NCBI GenBank assembly: GCA_002412545.1 | Contig: DHVG01000002.1 | Span: forward strand, 244,943-308,942 | Reading direction: 5' to 3' | Length of the DNA stretch: 64,000 bases | Source of the DNA: Elusimicrobia bacterium UBA5214 | GTDB lineage: Bacteria; Elusimicrobiota; UBA5214 | Part shown: piece after piece, positions 56,052-64,000 of the stretch | Layout: every line of letters starts with the position of its first letter | Numbering within the stretch: the stretch's first letter is position 1 | Program-made: the position numbers and the translations under genes | Notes under the pieces: generated by a model | Databases searched by the model: none | What the model saw: only the letters and a program-made list of their open reading frames with translations | What the model was told of the DNA's origin: nothing

Positions 56052-58232
56052 ATGATAAAAAGATTTTGTGTTTTTATTCTTTCTTGTTCAATTTTGTTTA
56101 GCACAGTAGTGCTCAATGCTCAAGAGAAAAAAGCAGCACCGGTTGTTGAAGAAAAGAAATTACCACCGGTAGTTGAAGAAAAAAAACAACCAGTAACTGA
56201 GGAGAAAAAACCTGTACCGATAGTTGAGGAAAAGAAATTAGCACCGGTTACTGAAGAGAAAAAAGCAGCACCTACAGTTGAAGAAAAGAAACCCACCCCA
56301 GTAGTTGAAGAACAAAAAACAGTACCCGCAGTTGAAGAGAAGAAACCAACTCCTCCGGTTGAAGAAAAACAGCCAGCACCAGCAGTTGAAGAAAAGAAAC
56401 CAACTATTGAAGAGAAAAAAATAGTTGTTACTGTAGAATCAGTAGAAGGAACAGCGAGATTACAATTAGCTGGAACTAACCAGTTTGAAATTCTCAAACT
56501 CGGGATGACTTTATCTCCGGGTGATATAATTATGGCTTTCGCAAAATCTAAAGTAATTTTGAAATTTGAAGATGAAAGCACAATTGAACTGCAGGAAAAT
56601 TCAATCTTCACGGTCAAAGAATTGAAAAAAACGGTTATTGTTGAGACAAAAGAAGAAAGGAGAGAGTCGCATCTTGTCTTATCCCTTGGGAAAGCAAATG
56701 CAAAAACAAAGAAATTAGGACCTAAAGATAAATTCGAAATATATACACCAGCAGCAGTTTGCTCAGTAAGAGGAACGAATTTTACGGTTGAAGTGGATGA
56801 AAAGAAAGAAACAAAAGTTAAAGTTTGGGAAGGGATGGTTGGAGTAAAAGAAATCAGTGGTCTTATTGGTGGAGAAATGTTAGTTAAACAAAACCAGCAA
56901 AGTATTGTCCAACCGGGAACTGCACCAAGTATCCCCGAGGCAATACCACCGGAGAAAACTGAAGCACCTAAGGAAGAGAAAAAAGAAGAAAAGGCAACTG
57001 AACCTGAAGAAGAAGCGAAACCAGCTCCTAAAGAAGAAAAACCAGCGGAAGCAGGAAAAGCAAAACCATTTGGTATGGGTGGCAATTTTGGTGCGGTAAC
57101 TTTAACTGACCCGAAAACCGGACAACAAAAAACATACTCGCAGATAAGTTTACAACCGGAATTCAATCTTGGAAAATTTGGCATTGGGTTAGATTTATAT
57201 CTTTATTTTGATGAGAGTAACAATCTGCGTAAAGAAGATTGGGATGGACCGGAGGACATTCTGACCAAGATAATGTATGTTCGTTACGGGAAAAAGAGAG
57301 AACCAATTTATGTTTATTTAGGTGTATTCCCAAGTATAACTCTTGGTCATGGGTTAATTATGAACCGTTATTCAAATATGTTAAAATATCCGGACGAAAG
57401 AAAAATCGGTTTTGAACTTGACCTTGATTTAGGGCTGATTGGTTTTGAATCTTTGGTTACTGACCTTCAATACCCTGAAATATTTGGGGGAAGAGCATAC
57501 ATTCGTCCTTTCTGGCGTTCCGGGATGCCCTTATTGAAGAAATTAGCAATTGGTGGTTCAGGAGTGCATGATATTGACCCGAGTGTTCCGGATACAAAAG
57601 GGAATACGAAAGATGATGGGGTGAGCATTATTGGTGTAGATTTGGATTTACCGCTTTCGGAAAAACCCGCATTCTCTTTACTTGCCTATGCTGATGCTGC
57701 CCGGATGGAAATCGGAAAAATATACAAAGATGCTGGTCATAAGAGTGGAGGTATGGGCTATGCTTTCGGTTTTATGGGAAATATAGTTAAGTTTATCGGT
57801 TACCGACTGGAATATCGTGGTTCACAGAGGAATTTTATTTCCCAGTATTTTGATTCCTATTATGAAAACACAAGGACAAGGAAACCATCGGATATAGCGA
57901 AAACTGACGACTTGGATATTAATCAGACAAAGCAAGGTCCTTATCTGGAGATTGGATTTAATCTCTTAGGTAAGATTAGTTTCATCACTACTTACGAGAA
58001 TATGGATGAACCTTACCTTTACTCCGAGTTTAATGTTGACCCCGCATTATTGATGAACAAGTGTAGTTTTTCTATTGCCTACGCAAAGAAAGGTGACGAA
58101 CCGATAATGACGACGAGATTGGGTTACCAGGTTTCCAGTGGTGTTTTCCTAATTCTTACACGGAAAAAGACATTTGACCCTGCTGGTAAATCGATTGAAA
58201 CGACTTATATTGAAACCAAGATGAAATTATAA
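56052..58232 (+). CDS. FecR-domain protein with PxVEEKK repeats and C-terminal beta-barrel
   Basis: The 726-residue envelope protein has a signal peptide (1-24) and about eleven 9-10-residue repeats of the form APxVEEKK (25-122). A FecR-like domain (about 125-265) follows, with LGMTLSPGDII, IELQENSIFTV and VCSVRGTNFTVEV. After a second Glu/Lys/Pro-rich linker (about 295-340) comes a beta-rich region with alternating aromatic strands (for example IYVYLGVFPSITLGHGLIMNRYS) to the C-terminus. The Pro/Glu/Lys linkers could span the periplasm or peptidoglycan. FecR domains in such proteins bind cell-envelope partners rather than act as sigma regulators; which applies is unknown. The repeat composition leaves a long open frame on the other strand. 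Confidence 0.82.
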   Translation: MIKRFCVFILSCSILFSTVVLNAQEKKAAPVVEEKKLPPVVEEKKQPVTEEKKPVPIVEEKKLAPVTEEKKAAPTVEEKKPTPVVEEQKTVPAVEEKKPTPPVEEKQPAPAVEEKKPTIEEKKIVVTVESVEGTARLQLAGTNQFEILKLGMTLSPGDIIMAFAKSKVILKFEDESTIELQENSIFTVKELKKTVIVETKEERRESHLVLSLGKANAKTKKLGPKDKFEIYTPAAVCSVRGTNFTVEVDEKKETKVKVWEGMVGVKEISGLIGGEMLVKQNQQSIVQPGTAPSIPEAIPPEKTEAPKEEKKEEKATEPEEEAKPAPKEEKPAEAGKAKPFGMGGNFGAVTLTDPKTGQQKTYSQISLQPEFNLGKFGIGLDLYLYFDESNNLRKEDWDGPEDILTKIMYVRYGKKREPIYVYLGVFPSITLGHGLIMNRYSNMLKYPDERKIGFELDLDLGLIGFESLVTDLQYPEIFGGRAYIRPFWRSGMPLLKKLAIGGSGVHDIDPSVPDTKGNTKDDGVSIIGVDLDLPLSEKPAFSLLAYADAARMEIGKIYKDAGHKSGGMGYAFGFMGNIVKFIGYRLEYRGSQRNFISQYFDSYYENTRTRKPSDIAKTDDLDINQTKQGPYLEIGFNLLGKISFITTYENMDEPYLYSEFNVDPALLMNKCSFSIAYAKKGDEPIMTTRLGYQVSSGVFLILTRKKTFDPAGKSIETTYIETKMKL

Positions 58233-58349
58233 AACCTAATTCATCTACTCAAATTTAATCTCCTACCCAAGAATTTTTGTATGTTTCTTTCGTTTTGAAA
58301 TATTCACCTATTTAAAATTCAGGGATAGACAGAAAAGGTACTATTTCCA

Positions 58350-60008
58350 ATGGAAGAGAAATTTCCAATAACTGAGACAATGTCTTCTTTTGACGATTTC
58401 GCTCCTAAAGAACTTAATGAAGGTGAAATTGTTTACGCACGGGTAGTGGGAATTACCACAAAAGATGTAATTGTTGATTTAGGATTAAAAGCAGAAGGGA
58501 TTATTCCCCGAGAAGAATTTAATCATCCGGTCTCCTTAAACGAAGAAATTCCTGTTCTAGTCAAGAAAAAAGAAACCTCTGACGGTCGTCCCCAAGTATC
58601 CTACCGGCTTGCCCAGTTAACTAAAATTTGGGAGGAACTAACCCGAGTATTTCATCAGAATTCTAATCTGGAAGCAAGTATTAGCCGTAAAATTAAGGGT
58701 GGTTTCTTGGTTACTCTTAGGTTTAATCCTTTAGAGATTGAAGCATTCTTGCCCGCTGGAGAAATTATTGGAACTTATAATGAGATAAACCGGATTACTG
58801 CTGGGGAAAAAATTAAAGTAAAAATAATTGAACTAACCCAGAAAAATAAAAATGTGGTTGTTTCAGAAAAGAAATATTTTGATGATTTCCTTAAAAACCT
58901 TAAAGAAAATGGCATAATTAAAGGTAAAGTGATAAAAATTACTAATTTTGGTGCTTTCCTTGATTTAGAAGATGCAACCGGATACAGTGGGATTAGAGGG
59001 TTGTTGCATATTTCCGATATTTCTTGGAGTAAAATAGAAAAGGTTGAGGATATTCTTAAACTTGGTGATGAAATAAAAGTTAAAGTTACTAAAGTTGACC
59101 ACCAGAAGAAACAAATATCACTAAGTTTAAAAGAATTGACCGCTCATCCGTGGGAAGATGTTGAAAAAAAATATCCGGTAGGAAGTATTGTCTCAGGTAA
59201 AGTTACCTCTCTGACAAAATTTGGTGTTTTTGTGGAACTCGAACCAGGGGTGGAAGGATTAGTGCACATTTCCGAACTTTCTTGGTTAGGAAATATTAAA
59301 GAACCGGGAGAAATTGTTAAATTAGGAGAAATACTTAGATTACAAGTTTTATTGGTTGACCGAGAGAAGGAAAAAATTTCTTTAAGTCTCAGAAAAACTT
59401 TATCTAATCCTTGGGAGGAAGCAAAAATTAAGTATCCTTCGGGAACGAGAGTATTTGGTGAAGTTACCCATTTAACACCTTTTGGTGCTTTTGTCAAATT
59501 ACCGATCGGGATTGAAGGGTTGATTCATATTTCTGATTTTTCTTGGACAAAAAAAGTTAAACATCCACGTGAATTTGTAAAAGTAGGTGAACAAGTAGAA
59601 ACGGTAGTCTTAGAAGTAATCCCAGAAAAAGAAAAAATTGTTCTTAGTTTAAAGTGGTTAACTCCTGACCCTTACGCAAAATATCAACCAGCGATGAATA
59701 TTCAGGGTAAAGTCAGTGGAATAAATGATTTTGGTATTTTTGTTGAACTTGAACCGGGAATTGAAGGGATGATTCATTATTCAGAAATAACTTTGCCGAA
59801 AGGAAAAAATCTTAAAGAAATATTTAAAATTGGTGAAATAGTTACTGCCAAAATTATTCGGGTGAGCCCTGCAGAAAGAAAAATTTCACTTTCTCTGAAG
59901 AGGTATGAAAAAGAAAAAGAATGGCAAGAAATGAGTAGATACATCGGTGGGGAAAATAATAAAATTACTTTAGGAGAAATTATTCAAGATAAAGAAAACA
60001 AAAAATAG
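58350..60008 (+). CDS. rpsA: 30S ribosomal protein S1, six S1 domains
   Basis: The 552-residue protein has six S1 repeats (about 22-90, 105-170, 188-262, 277-350, 363-436, 449-522). The last four carry the full GxVxxLxxFGxFVxLxxGxEGLxHISE pattern, for example GKVTSLTKFGVFVELEPGVEGLVHISEL. The first two are divergent, as in typical S1, where they bind the ribosome. It recruits mRNA to the 30S subunit. No ribosome binding site is obvious, common for rpsA. Confidence 0.95.
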   Translation: MEEKFPITETMSSFDDFAPKELNEGEIVYARVVGITTKDVIVDLGLKAEGIIPREEFNHPVSLNEEIPVLVKKKETSDGRPQVSYRLAQLTKIWEELTRVFHQNSNLEASISRKIKGGFLVTLRFNPLEIEAFLPAGEIIGTYNEINRITAGEKIKVKIIELTQKNKNVVVSEKKYFDDFLKNLKENGIIKGKVIKITNFGAFLDLEDATGYSGIRGLLHISDISWSKIEKVEDILKLGDEIKVKVTKVDHQKKQISLSLKELTAHPWEDVEKKYPVGSIVSGKVTSLTKFGVFVELEPGVEGLVHISELSWLGNIKEPGEIVKLGEILRLQVLLVDREKEKISLSLRKTLSNPWEEAKIKYPSGTRVFGEVTHLTPFGAFVKLPIGIEGLIHISDFSWTKKVKHPREFVKVGEQVETVVLEVIPEKEKIVLSLKWLTPDPYAKYQPAMNIQGKVSGINDFGIFVELEPGIEGMIHYSEITLPKGKNLKEIFKIGEIVTAKIIRVSPAERKISLSLKRYEKEKEWQEMSRYIGGENNKITLGEIIQDKENKK

Positions 60009-60020
60009 TTTCAATCAAAA

Positions 60021-60278
60021 ATGCCAATTTATGAATATTTCTGTGAAAATTGTCAAAAAAAATATGAAATTCTTGTTTTTTCTCGTGGTATGAACCAGAA
60101 CGGTTCATACCGTGGGGAAAAAGTTGTGTGTCCAGTTTGTGGGAATACTAATTTGACTCGTCTTTTTTCCCGATTTGCTTTCTCTAGAGGTATAAAAAAT
60201 ACTGGCAATGAATCTTCAAGCGGAGTTTCTTCCTGTGCAACTTGTTCCGGTGGTGATTGTTCAACTTGTGCACGATGA
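60021..60278 (+). CDS. FmdB-family zinc ribbon protein
   Basis: The 85-residue protein starts MPIYEYFCENCQKKYEIL, then VCPVCGNTNLTRLFSRFAFSR, the FmdB-type putative regulatory zinc ribbon (two CxxC pairs). The C-terminus is cysteine-rich (SSCATCSGGDCSTCAR), as in many family members. Function in this context unknown. Its stop overlaps the next start (ATGA). Confidence 0.92.
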   Translation: MPIYEYFCENCQKKYEILVFSRGMNQNGSYRGEKVVCPVCGNTNLTRLFSRFAFSRGIKNTGNESSSGVSSCATCSGGDCSTCAR

Positions 60279-63181
60279 AAATAAAATGGTTCTTAATTTT
60301 ATCTTTCATAATATATCCCACACTTAACCCTACTTTTCTCTTAGCAAAGGTTATTGTTGATGATTTCCACTGGCAGATAAGCGAGACCCCACATTTTCAA
60401 ATCTATCATTATGAAAAATCAAATAATATTCTCCCTTTAGTTGCCTACCATTTAGAAAAAGGATATAAAAAAGTTATTCGTGATTTTGATTACAAACCTA
60501 AAGAAAAAACACCATTCTTTCTTTATTTAACCCATAACCAGTTTGAACAAACAAATATTGTTGATATTGATGAAGGGACCGGCGGTGTTTCAGAAATGCT
60601 CAAAAACCGTTTTATTGTTCCGCATACCGGTTCAGAGAAAGAATTAGAACATGTCCTTACTCATGAATTTACCCATATTTTAACCTTTAATATTCTTTAC
60701 GGAACCGGTTTTTGGAAATCGTTAAGGTTATTGAAAACACCGGTTTATCCTCTATGGGTAATGGAAGGTATTGCTGAATACGAAGGGGGAGAAAATGATG
60801 CCACTACAAGGGAAATGTATTTGCGGGATGCAACACTGAATAAACAACTCATACCTCTAACCCAATTACATAATTTTAATCATCTTAAACCACATCAGGT
60901 GATTCTTGCTTATAAAGAGGGAGAAAGCATATTGCATTTTATTGCTGAAGAATACGGTGAAGAGAAAGTGCTGAAGTTATTGTTTGATTTTCTTGACAAG
61001 TTAGATATTTCTTCAGTATTGATGAGTACTCTCGGTTTGGACTTATTTACTCTTGACGATAAATGGCAAGAATATCTTGAAGATAAATACGAAGAGGTAA
61101 TTAATTCAACCGGCACAAACGAATTTAAAGAACCCGAATTTTATGGAGTAAAACTTACCACTCGTCCCAGTTCGGGTAATCTTTACGATTTTAATACTAA
61201 TGCGGTCTGGTCTCCGGATGGCGAAAAAATTGCCTTTCTTTCTGACCGGAATGGAGAAACCGAACTTTACTTAATGAATAAAGATGGAAAAAATCTTAGA
61301 AGGATAGTAGGAATAAAAAATCGTGGAAGAATTGACCTTATTCAGAGAAATTATACTCTTTATCGTGCAGGGAATGATTTATCTTTTTCCCCGGATGGTC
61401 GTTGGATTGCTTTTATCGGAGAAAAAAATGAGCGTGACTATTTATTTCTTTACGACTTGAAAAGAAAAAAATTAAAAAAAGTTAACCTTTTGACTTTGGA
61501 CGGGTTGGATACAATTTCTCAACCCTCCTTTTCACCGGATGGGGAAAGTATTCTTTTTGTGGGAATGAAAGGGGGGATAAACGACCTTTATTTGTATGAA
61601 CTCGGGGAAAAGAAACTTCTCCAATTGAACACTGACCCCAATGATGACCGTGCACCTTCATTTTCACCCGCCGAATCGGCGGGTAAATGGATTGTCTTTT
61701 CCCGTGAAGAAAATAGAGAATATAATCTTGCATTATTGAATATTGAGACAAAAGAAATTGTTCCACTTACCGATATTCCGGGTGATGAAATTATGCCATC
61801 TTTTTCAAAAGACGGGAAAAAAATAATTTTTGTTTCCGATAAAAATGGTATTTATAATCTTTATTTACTTGATTTAAAAACCGAAGTTGAACAACAACAG
61901 GTAAAAGAAATAAAACAAATTACTGAAATTAAGGGTGGAATTTTTACACCACAATTTTCGCCAGATGGAAAAGAAATACTTTTTACTGCTTTTTCCAAAG
62001 GTGAAATGAATATTTACCGCGGTAAAGTAGAAAATTTTGGTGTCCAGCAATTTTCTCCGGTAAGTGAAGTTTCTTCATTTCTTCCGCCGGAAGCACCGGA
62101 GGAAGTTAAAGTTTCTTTAAGTAAAAATTATCCTTACCGATTTCATGCTTCTACTGACCTTTTTTTCCCAGTGTTTTGGTTTTCTACTGAAGGTGGTTTT
62201 ATCTCCGGCTACTGGCAAATTTCCGAATATTTGGGGAATCATCAATTAAGCACTACTTTCAATTACTCTGAACCGGGGACAGTATTTGAATATCAACTTG
62301 ACTATACTTATCGTCGCTGGCGTCCACAATTTGGTGTGAGTCTTTTAGGTCAAAGTTATTTTGATGAAGACACGGAAACAAAAAATTATCTTTACGGTAA
62401 TGGTTTACAGATGAGTTATCCTTTGGACCGTTTTAATCGCATTGATACCAGCGGTATTTTTTGGTTCATAAAAACTCCAGAGTTGAACCTTTTTACTGAA
62501 AGCAAATTGAATTTATTTAATATTTCTTATATTCGTGATACATTACAAGGCAAATATTTAGAACCACGTTTTGGTAGTTTTATCAATTTAAGTTATTCGC
62601 ATGCTGGAAGAAGTCTAGGCGGAAATTTCACTTTTGAAAAATATATTTTTTATTGGCAGAAAGTTTTCCCTCTTTTTGGTTTGCAGTCAAGATTTCACAG
62701 TCTTGTCCTCCGAGGATTATTTAGTAATATAAAAGGTGCAGATGTGAATGAAGAAGTAGTAAAAGAATCTTTCTGGCCAGAATATCTTATTCGCGGATAT
62801 GGCGACCTGAAAGAAAGAAATCTTGGCTTGATGAATTTGGAGTTTCGTTTCCCTATTTTTGCGGATATCAATTATCATTTCTTATACCTAATTCCTGACC
62901 TTTTCTTTAAATATCTTGGTGGCGTAATTTTTACTGATGCCGGATACTTATGGAAAGAAAAAAATGAATTAAAAAATGTCGGTTGGAAAGATTTAAAAAA
63001 TTCAGTCGGTATAGGCTTACGACTTAACCTTTTTATTATCCAAATTTATCCTTTAACTATTGGTCTTGATTGGGCAAAACGCACTGATTCTAAAGAATCA
63101 AAGTGGCATTTTTATATTCTGCCAACTTTTTATCTTGATGTTGCTTTAGGTAAAAAAGGATTCAAACGGACCCCGATGTAA
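60275..63181 (+). CDS. Peptidase MA-like / TolB-type propeller / beta-barrel fusion protein
   Basis: I place the start at the ATG at 60275, which overlaps the FmdB stop. The 968-residue protein has a signal peptide (about 1-24) and a gluzincin-type domain with HEFTH (130-134) and a downstream glutamate in VMEGIAEYEGG. A WD40-like beta-propeller (about 285-600) has repeated FSPDGxxIxFxS units (WSPDGEKIAFLSDRNGETELYL). The C-terminal 320 residues form an aromatic-rich surface-antigen/BamA-like barrel (HQLSTTFNYSEPGTVFEYQLDYTYRRW). This is a known architecture of secreted or outer-membrane-tethered peptidases. The barrel likely places the protease and propeller on the periplasmic or outer face. 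Confidence 0.88.
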   Translation: MKIKWFLILSFIIYPTLNPTFLLAKVIVDDFHWQISETPHFQIYHYEKSNNILPLVAYHLEKGYKKVIRDFDYKPKEKTPFFLYLTHNQFEQTNIVDIDEGTGGVSEMLKNRFIVPHTGSEKELEHVLTHEFTHILTFNILYGTGFWKSLRLLKTPVYPLWVMEGIAEYEGGENDATTREMYLRDATLNKQLIPLTQLHNFNHLKPHQVILAYKEGESILHFIAEEYGEEKVLKLLFDFLDKLDISSVLMSTLGLDLFTLDDKWQEYLEDKYEEVINSTGTNEFKEPEFYGVKLTTRPSSGNLYDFNTNAVWSPDGEKIAFLSDRNGETELYLMNKDGKNLRRIVGIKNRGRIDLIQRNYTLYRAGNDLSFSPDGRWIAFIGEKNERDYLFLYDLKRKKLKKVNLLTLDGLDTISQPSFSPDGESILFVGMKGGINDLYLYELGEKKLLQLNTDPNDDRAPSFSPAESAGKWIVFSREENREYNLALLNIETKEIVPLTDIPGDEIMPSFSKDGKKIIFVSDKNGIYNLYLLDLKTEVEQQQVKEIKQITEIKGGIFTPQFSPDGKEILFTAFSKGEMNIYRGKVENFGVQQFSPVSEVSSFLPPEAPEEVKVSLSKNYPYRFHASTDLFFPVFWFSTEGGFISGYWQISEYLGNHQLSTTFNYSEPGTVFEYQLDYTYRRWRPQFGVSLLGQSYFDEDTETKNYLYGNGLQMSYPLDRFNRIDTSGIFWFIKTPELNLFTESKLNLFNISYIRDTLQGKYLEPRFGSFINLSYSHAGRSLGGNFTFEKYIFYWQKVFPLFGLQSRFHSLVLRGLFSNIKGADVNEEVVKESFWPEYLIRGYGDLKERNLGLMNLEFRFPIFADINYHFLYLIPDLFFKYLGGVIFTDAGYLWKEKNELKNVGWKDLKNSVGIGLRLNLFIIQIYPLTIGLDWAKRTDSKESKWHFYILPTFYLDVALGKKGFKRTPM

Positions 63182-63190
63182 CATCGGGGC
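63172..63190. repeat. Palindrome overlapping the stop codon of the peptidase-barrel gene
   Basis: CCCCGATGT-A-ACATCGGGG, nine paired bases around one centre base, includes the TAA stop. A related core, CCGAGGTTACATCGG, is near 28789. Confidence 0.7.
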
Positions 63191-63255
63191 GGATGCAAAC
63201 CGATAAATAAAACGATTTAAACGAGATAAACACTCTGATTCAAACGGATAGAAAT

Positions 63256-63486
63256 ATGGCAAAAAAAATTAAAACTCAAGTAGTAAAACCAGAAAAAAAA
63301 GGCGAATTCCCTAAAGGAATTAATCAACGAGGTAAAATTGTTATTGCCTGTGGCATTGGTTTATTAGTGATTGGATTTTTTGTTCTTACAAAAACCAACC
63401 CGGAAGGGAGCAACTGGGCAAGTATCCTCTCACCAATCCTTATTATCAGTGGTTACATCACTATTGCGATTGGTATAATTGTCTAA
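63256..63486 (+). CDS. DUF3098-like small membrane protein
   Basis: The 76-residue protein has a basic start and two membrane helices (about 27-45 and 53-75) separated by NPEGSNWASILSPI. The pattern GIGLLVIGFFVL...W.S.LSPILIISGYI fits DUF3098. Function unknown. Confidence 0.75.
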   Translation: MAKKIKTQVVKPEKKGEFPKGINQRGKIVIACGIGLLVIGFFVLTKTNPEGSNWASILSPILIISGYITIAIGIIV

Positions 63487-64000
63487 GAGACCTGGTTATC
63501 TTCTTCAATACTATCTTATCCAATAATGCTCTTCTAAATTCCATTTAACCCCATTTCGCTATCTCAAGGGGGGAAATTTCTTACTTGGGCAGATTTTCTG
63601 CCTTATTCCAGTTTTTTAGTAGACCATCTGACAAAGGGGGTATTTCTCATTGTGTTTTTTCATGGTCTTTTTGGGAATAGTGTTTTTTCTTAGATTTTGG
63701 GCCACTATCCTTTCTTGGTTTTTGGGCTAAGCGAGTTTCTTGATTAAAGTGGTTGCTTGCGTGATTACCTCTTTTTGCTGGTTTTTTTCTTTGGGGTAAA
63801 TACATTTGGCATTTCCTTTCCGGTTTTTTTGCTTTCCTTAATTTTGTCTCATTTTGCTTTGGTTCCTAAATTTTTGGTTTACTCTTATTCCGGTTTGTTC
63901 CGGTTAAAATCTTGCCTTGGCTTAAAATTTGCCAGTTTACCTTCAAATTTAGAGTGCTAAAAGAAAAAAATTAAAAATATTTAACGTTTAATTCAAAGTC
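63487..64000. other. T-rich non-coding region at window end
   Basis: About 510 bases without a credible gene. A TTG-started frame (63757-63960) has composition typical of T-rich noise. A small GGCAG/CTGCC hairpin lies near 63593. I see no promoter, repeat family or RNA I recognise. Confidence 0.5.

Noticed and set aside
56120..57184. 354-codon open frame on the minus strand
   Set aside because: It lies opposite the Glu/Lys/Pro-rich repeats of the FecR gene, whose codons give few stops on the other strand; its product is low-complexity Phe/Ser/Thr.
63757..63960. 67-codon TTG-started frame at window end
   Set aside because: T-rich sequence yields hydrophobic codons by chance; no ribosome binding site and no recognisable pattern.
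1..64000. tRNA and rRNA genes
   Set aside because: I looked for T-arm type motifs and conserved rRNA stretches in gaps and saw none; a covariance search would settle it.

Overview
The window is AT-rich bacterial DNA with compact, mostly co-directional operons. I read it as an uncultured anaerobic, Gram-negative-type bacterium. It has lipoprotein-sorting (Lol-like) genes, outer-membrane beta-barrel proteins and a FecR-type envelope protein. Its energy genes are a quinone-type complex I core without NuoEFG, an MBH/Mrp-type antiporter set and hydrogenase maturation genes. This would fit an FCB-side candidate phylum (for example the WOR-3/Stahlbacteria or TA06 type), but that placement is inference and no rRNA or tRNA gene is visible to test it.

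Layout. 1-3.6 kb: a 5'-truncated phospholipase-D-like gene, an AIPR (abortive infection) gene bracketed by 49-bp direct repeats, and a DUF1805 gene. 3.6-10 kb (minus strand): a LolA-like protein, two FtsX-type permeases, a LolD-like ATPase, an outer-membrane beta-barrel protein and a small GT51-like transglycosylase. 10-15.4 kb: a defence-type cluster with a double-domain DNA methyltransferase convergent with an HNH nuclease, then a Fic protein with a 55-residue partner ORF. 15.4-23.7 kb (minus): a zinc-ribbon membrane protein and hypE, hypD, hypC, hypF and hypA, interrupted by a PD-(D/E)XK-like gene, a 117-residue unknown and a four-helix-bundle gene. 23.8-49.9 kb (minus): the centrepiece, about 26 kb of ion-translocating genes. 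50-64 kb: an M50-like peptidase, then plus-strand genes for an EhaR-like HAD protein, PurB, PurA, acylphosphatase, a FecR-porin fusion, ribosomal protein S1, an FmdB zinc ribbon, a metallopeptidase/propeller/barrel protein and a DUF3098 protein.

The centrepiece, in transcription order (right to left), is mnhE-F-G, DUF4040, an MbhE-MnhB fusion, mnhC and mnhD (the MBH antiporter half). Then come block A-B-C-D (three antiporter-like subunits plus a small membrane protein) and nuoA-B-C-D-H. Next is a NuoI split by an inserted GltD-like FAD/NAD(P)H module, then nuoJ-K. Last are a second block A'-C'-B'-D', nuoM, nuoN and the hyp genes. That makes nine NuoL/M/N/MrpD-like subunits in one run. NuoEFG is absent, and the flavoprotein module inside NuoI is the obvious candidate for electron input. 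My reading is a hybrid Mrp/complex I machine that couples NAD(P)H (or ferredoxin) oxidation and quinone reduction to multi-site H+/Na+ transport. Strong sigma70-like promoters sit before mnhE and nuoA, so there are at least two transcription units.

A second theme is repeats. Seven-base tandem arrays and short palindromes fill many gaps, and several lie in frame inside coding regions (hypF twice, two antiporters, nuoM, the NuoI fusion), like Rickettsia palindromic elements. Two intergenic regions around purB/purA also carry a shared structured motif that may be an undescribed RNA family. Base composition was judged by eye; no search or folding program was run.
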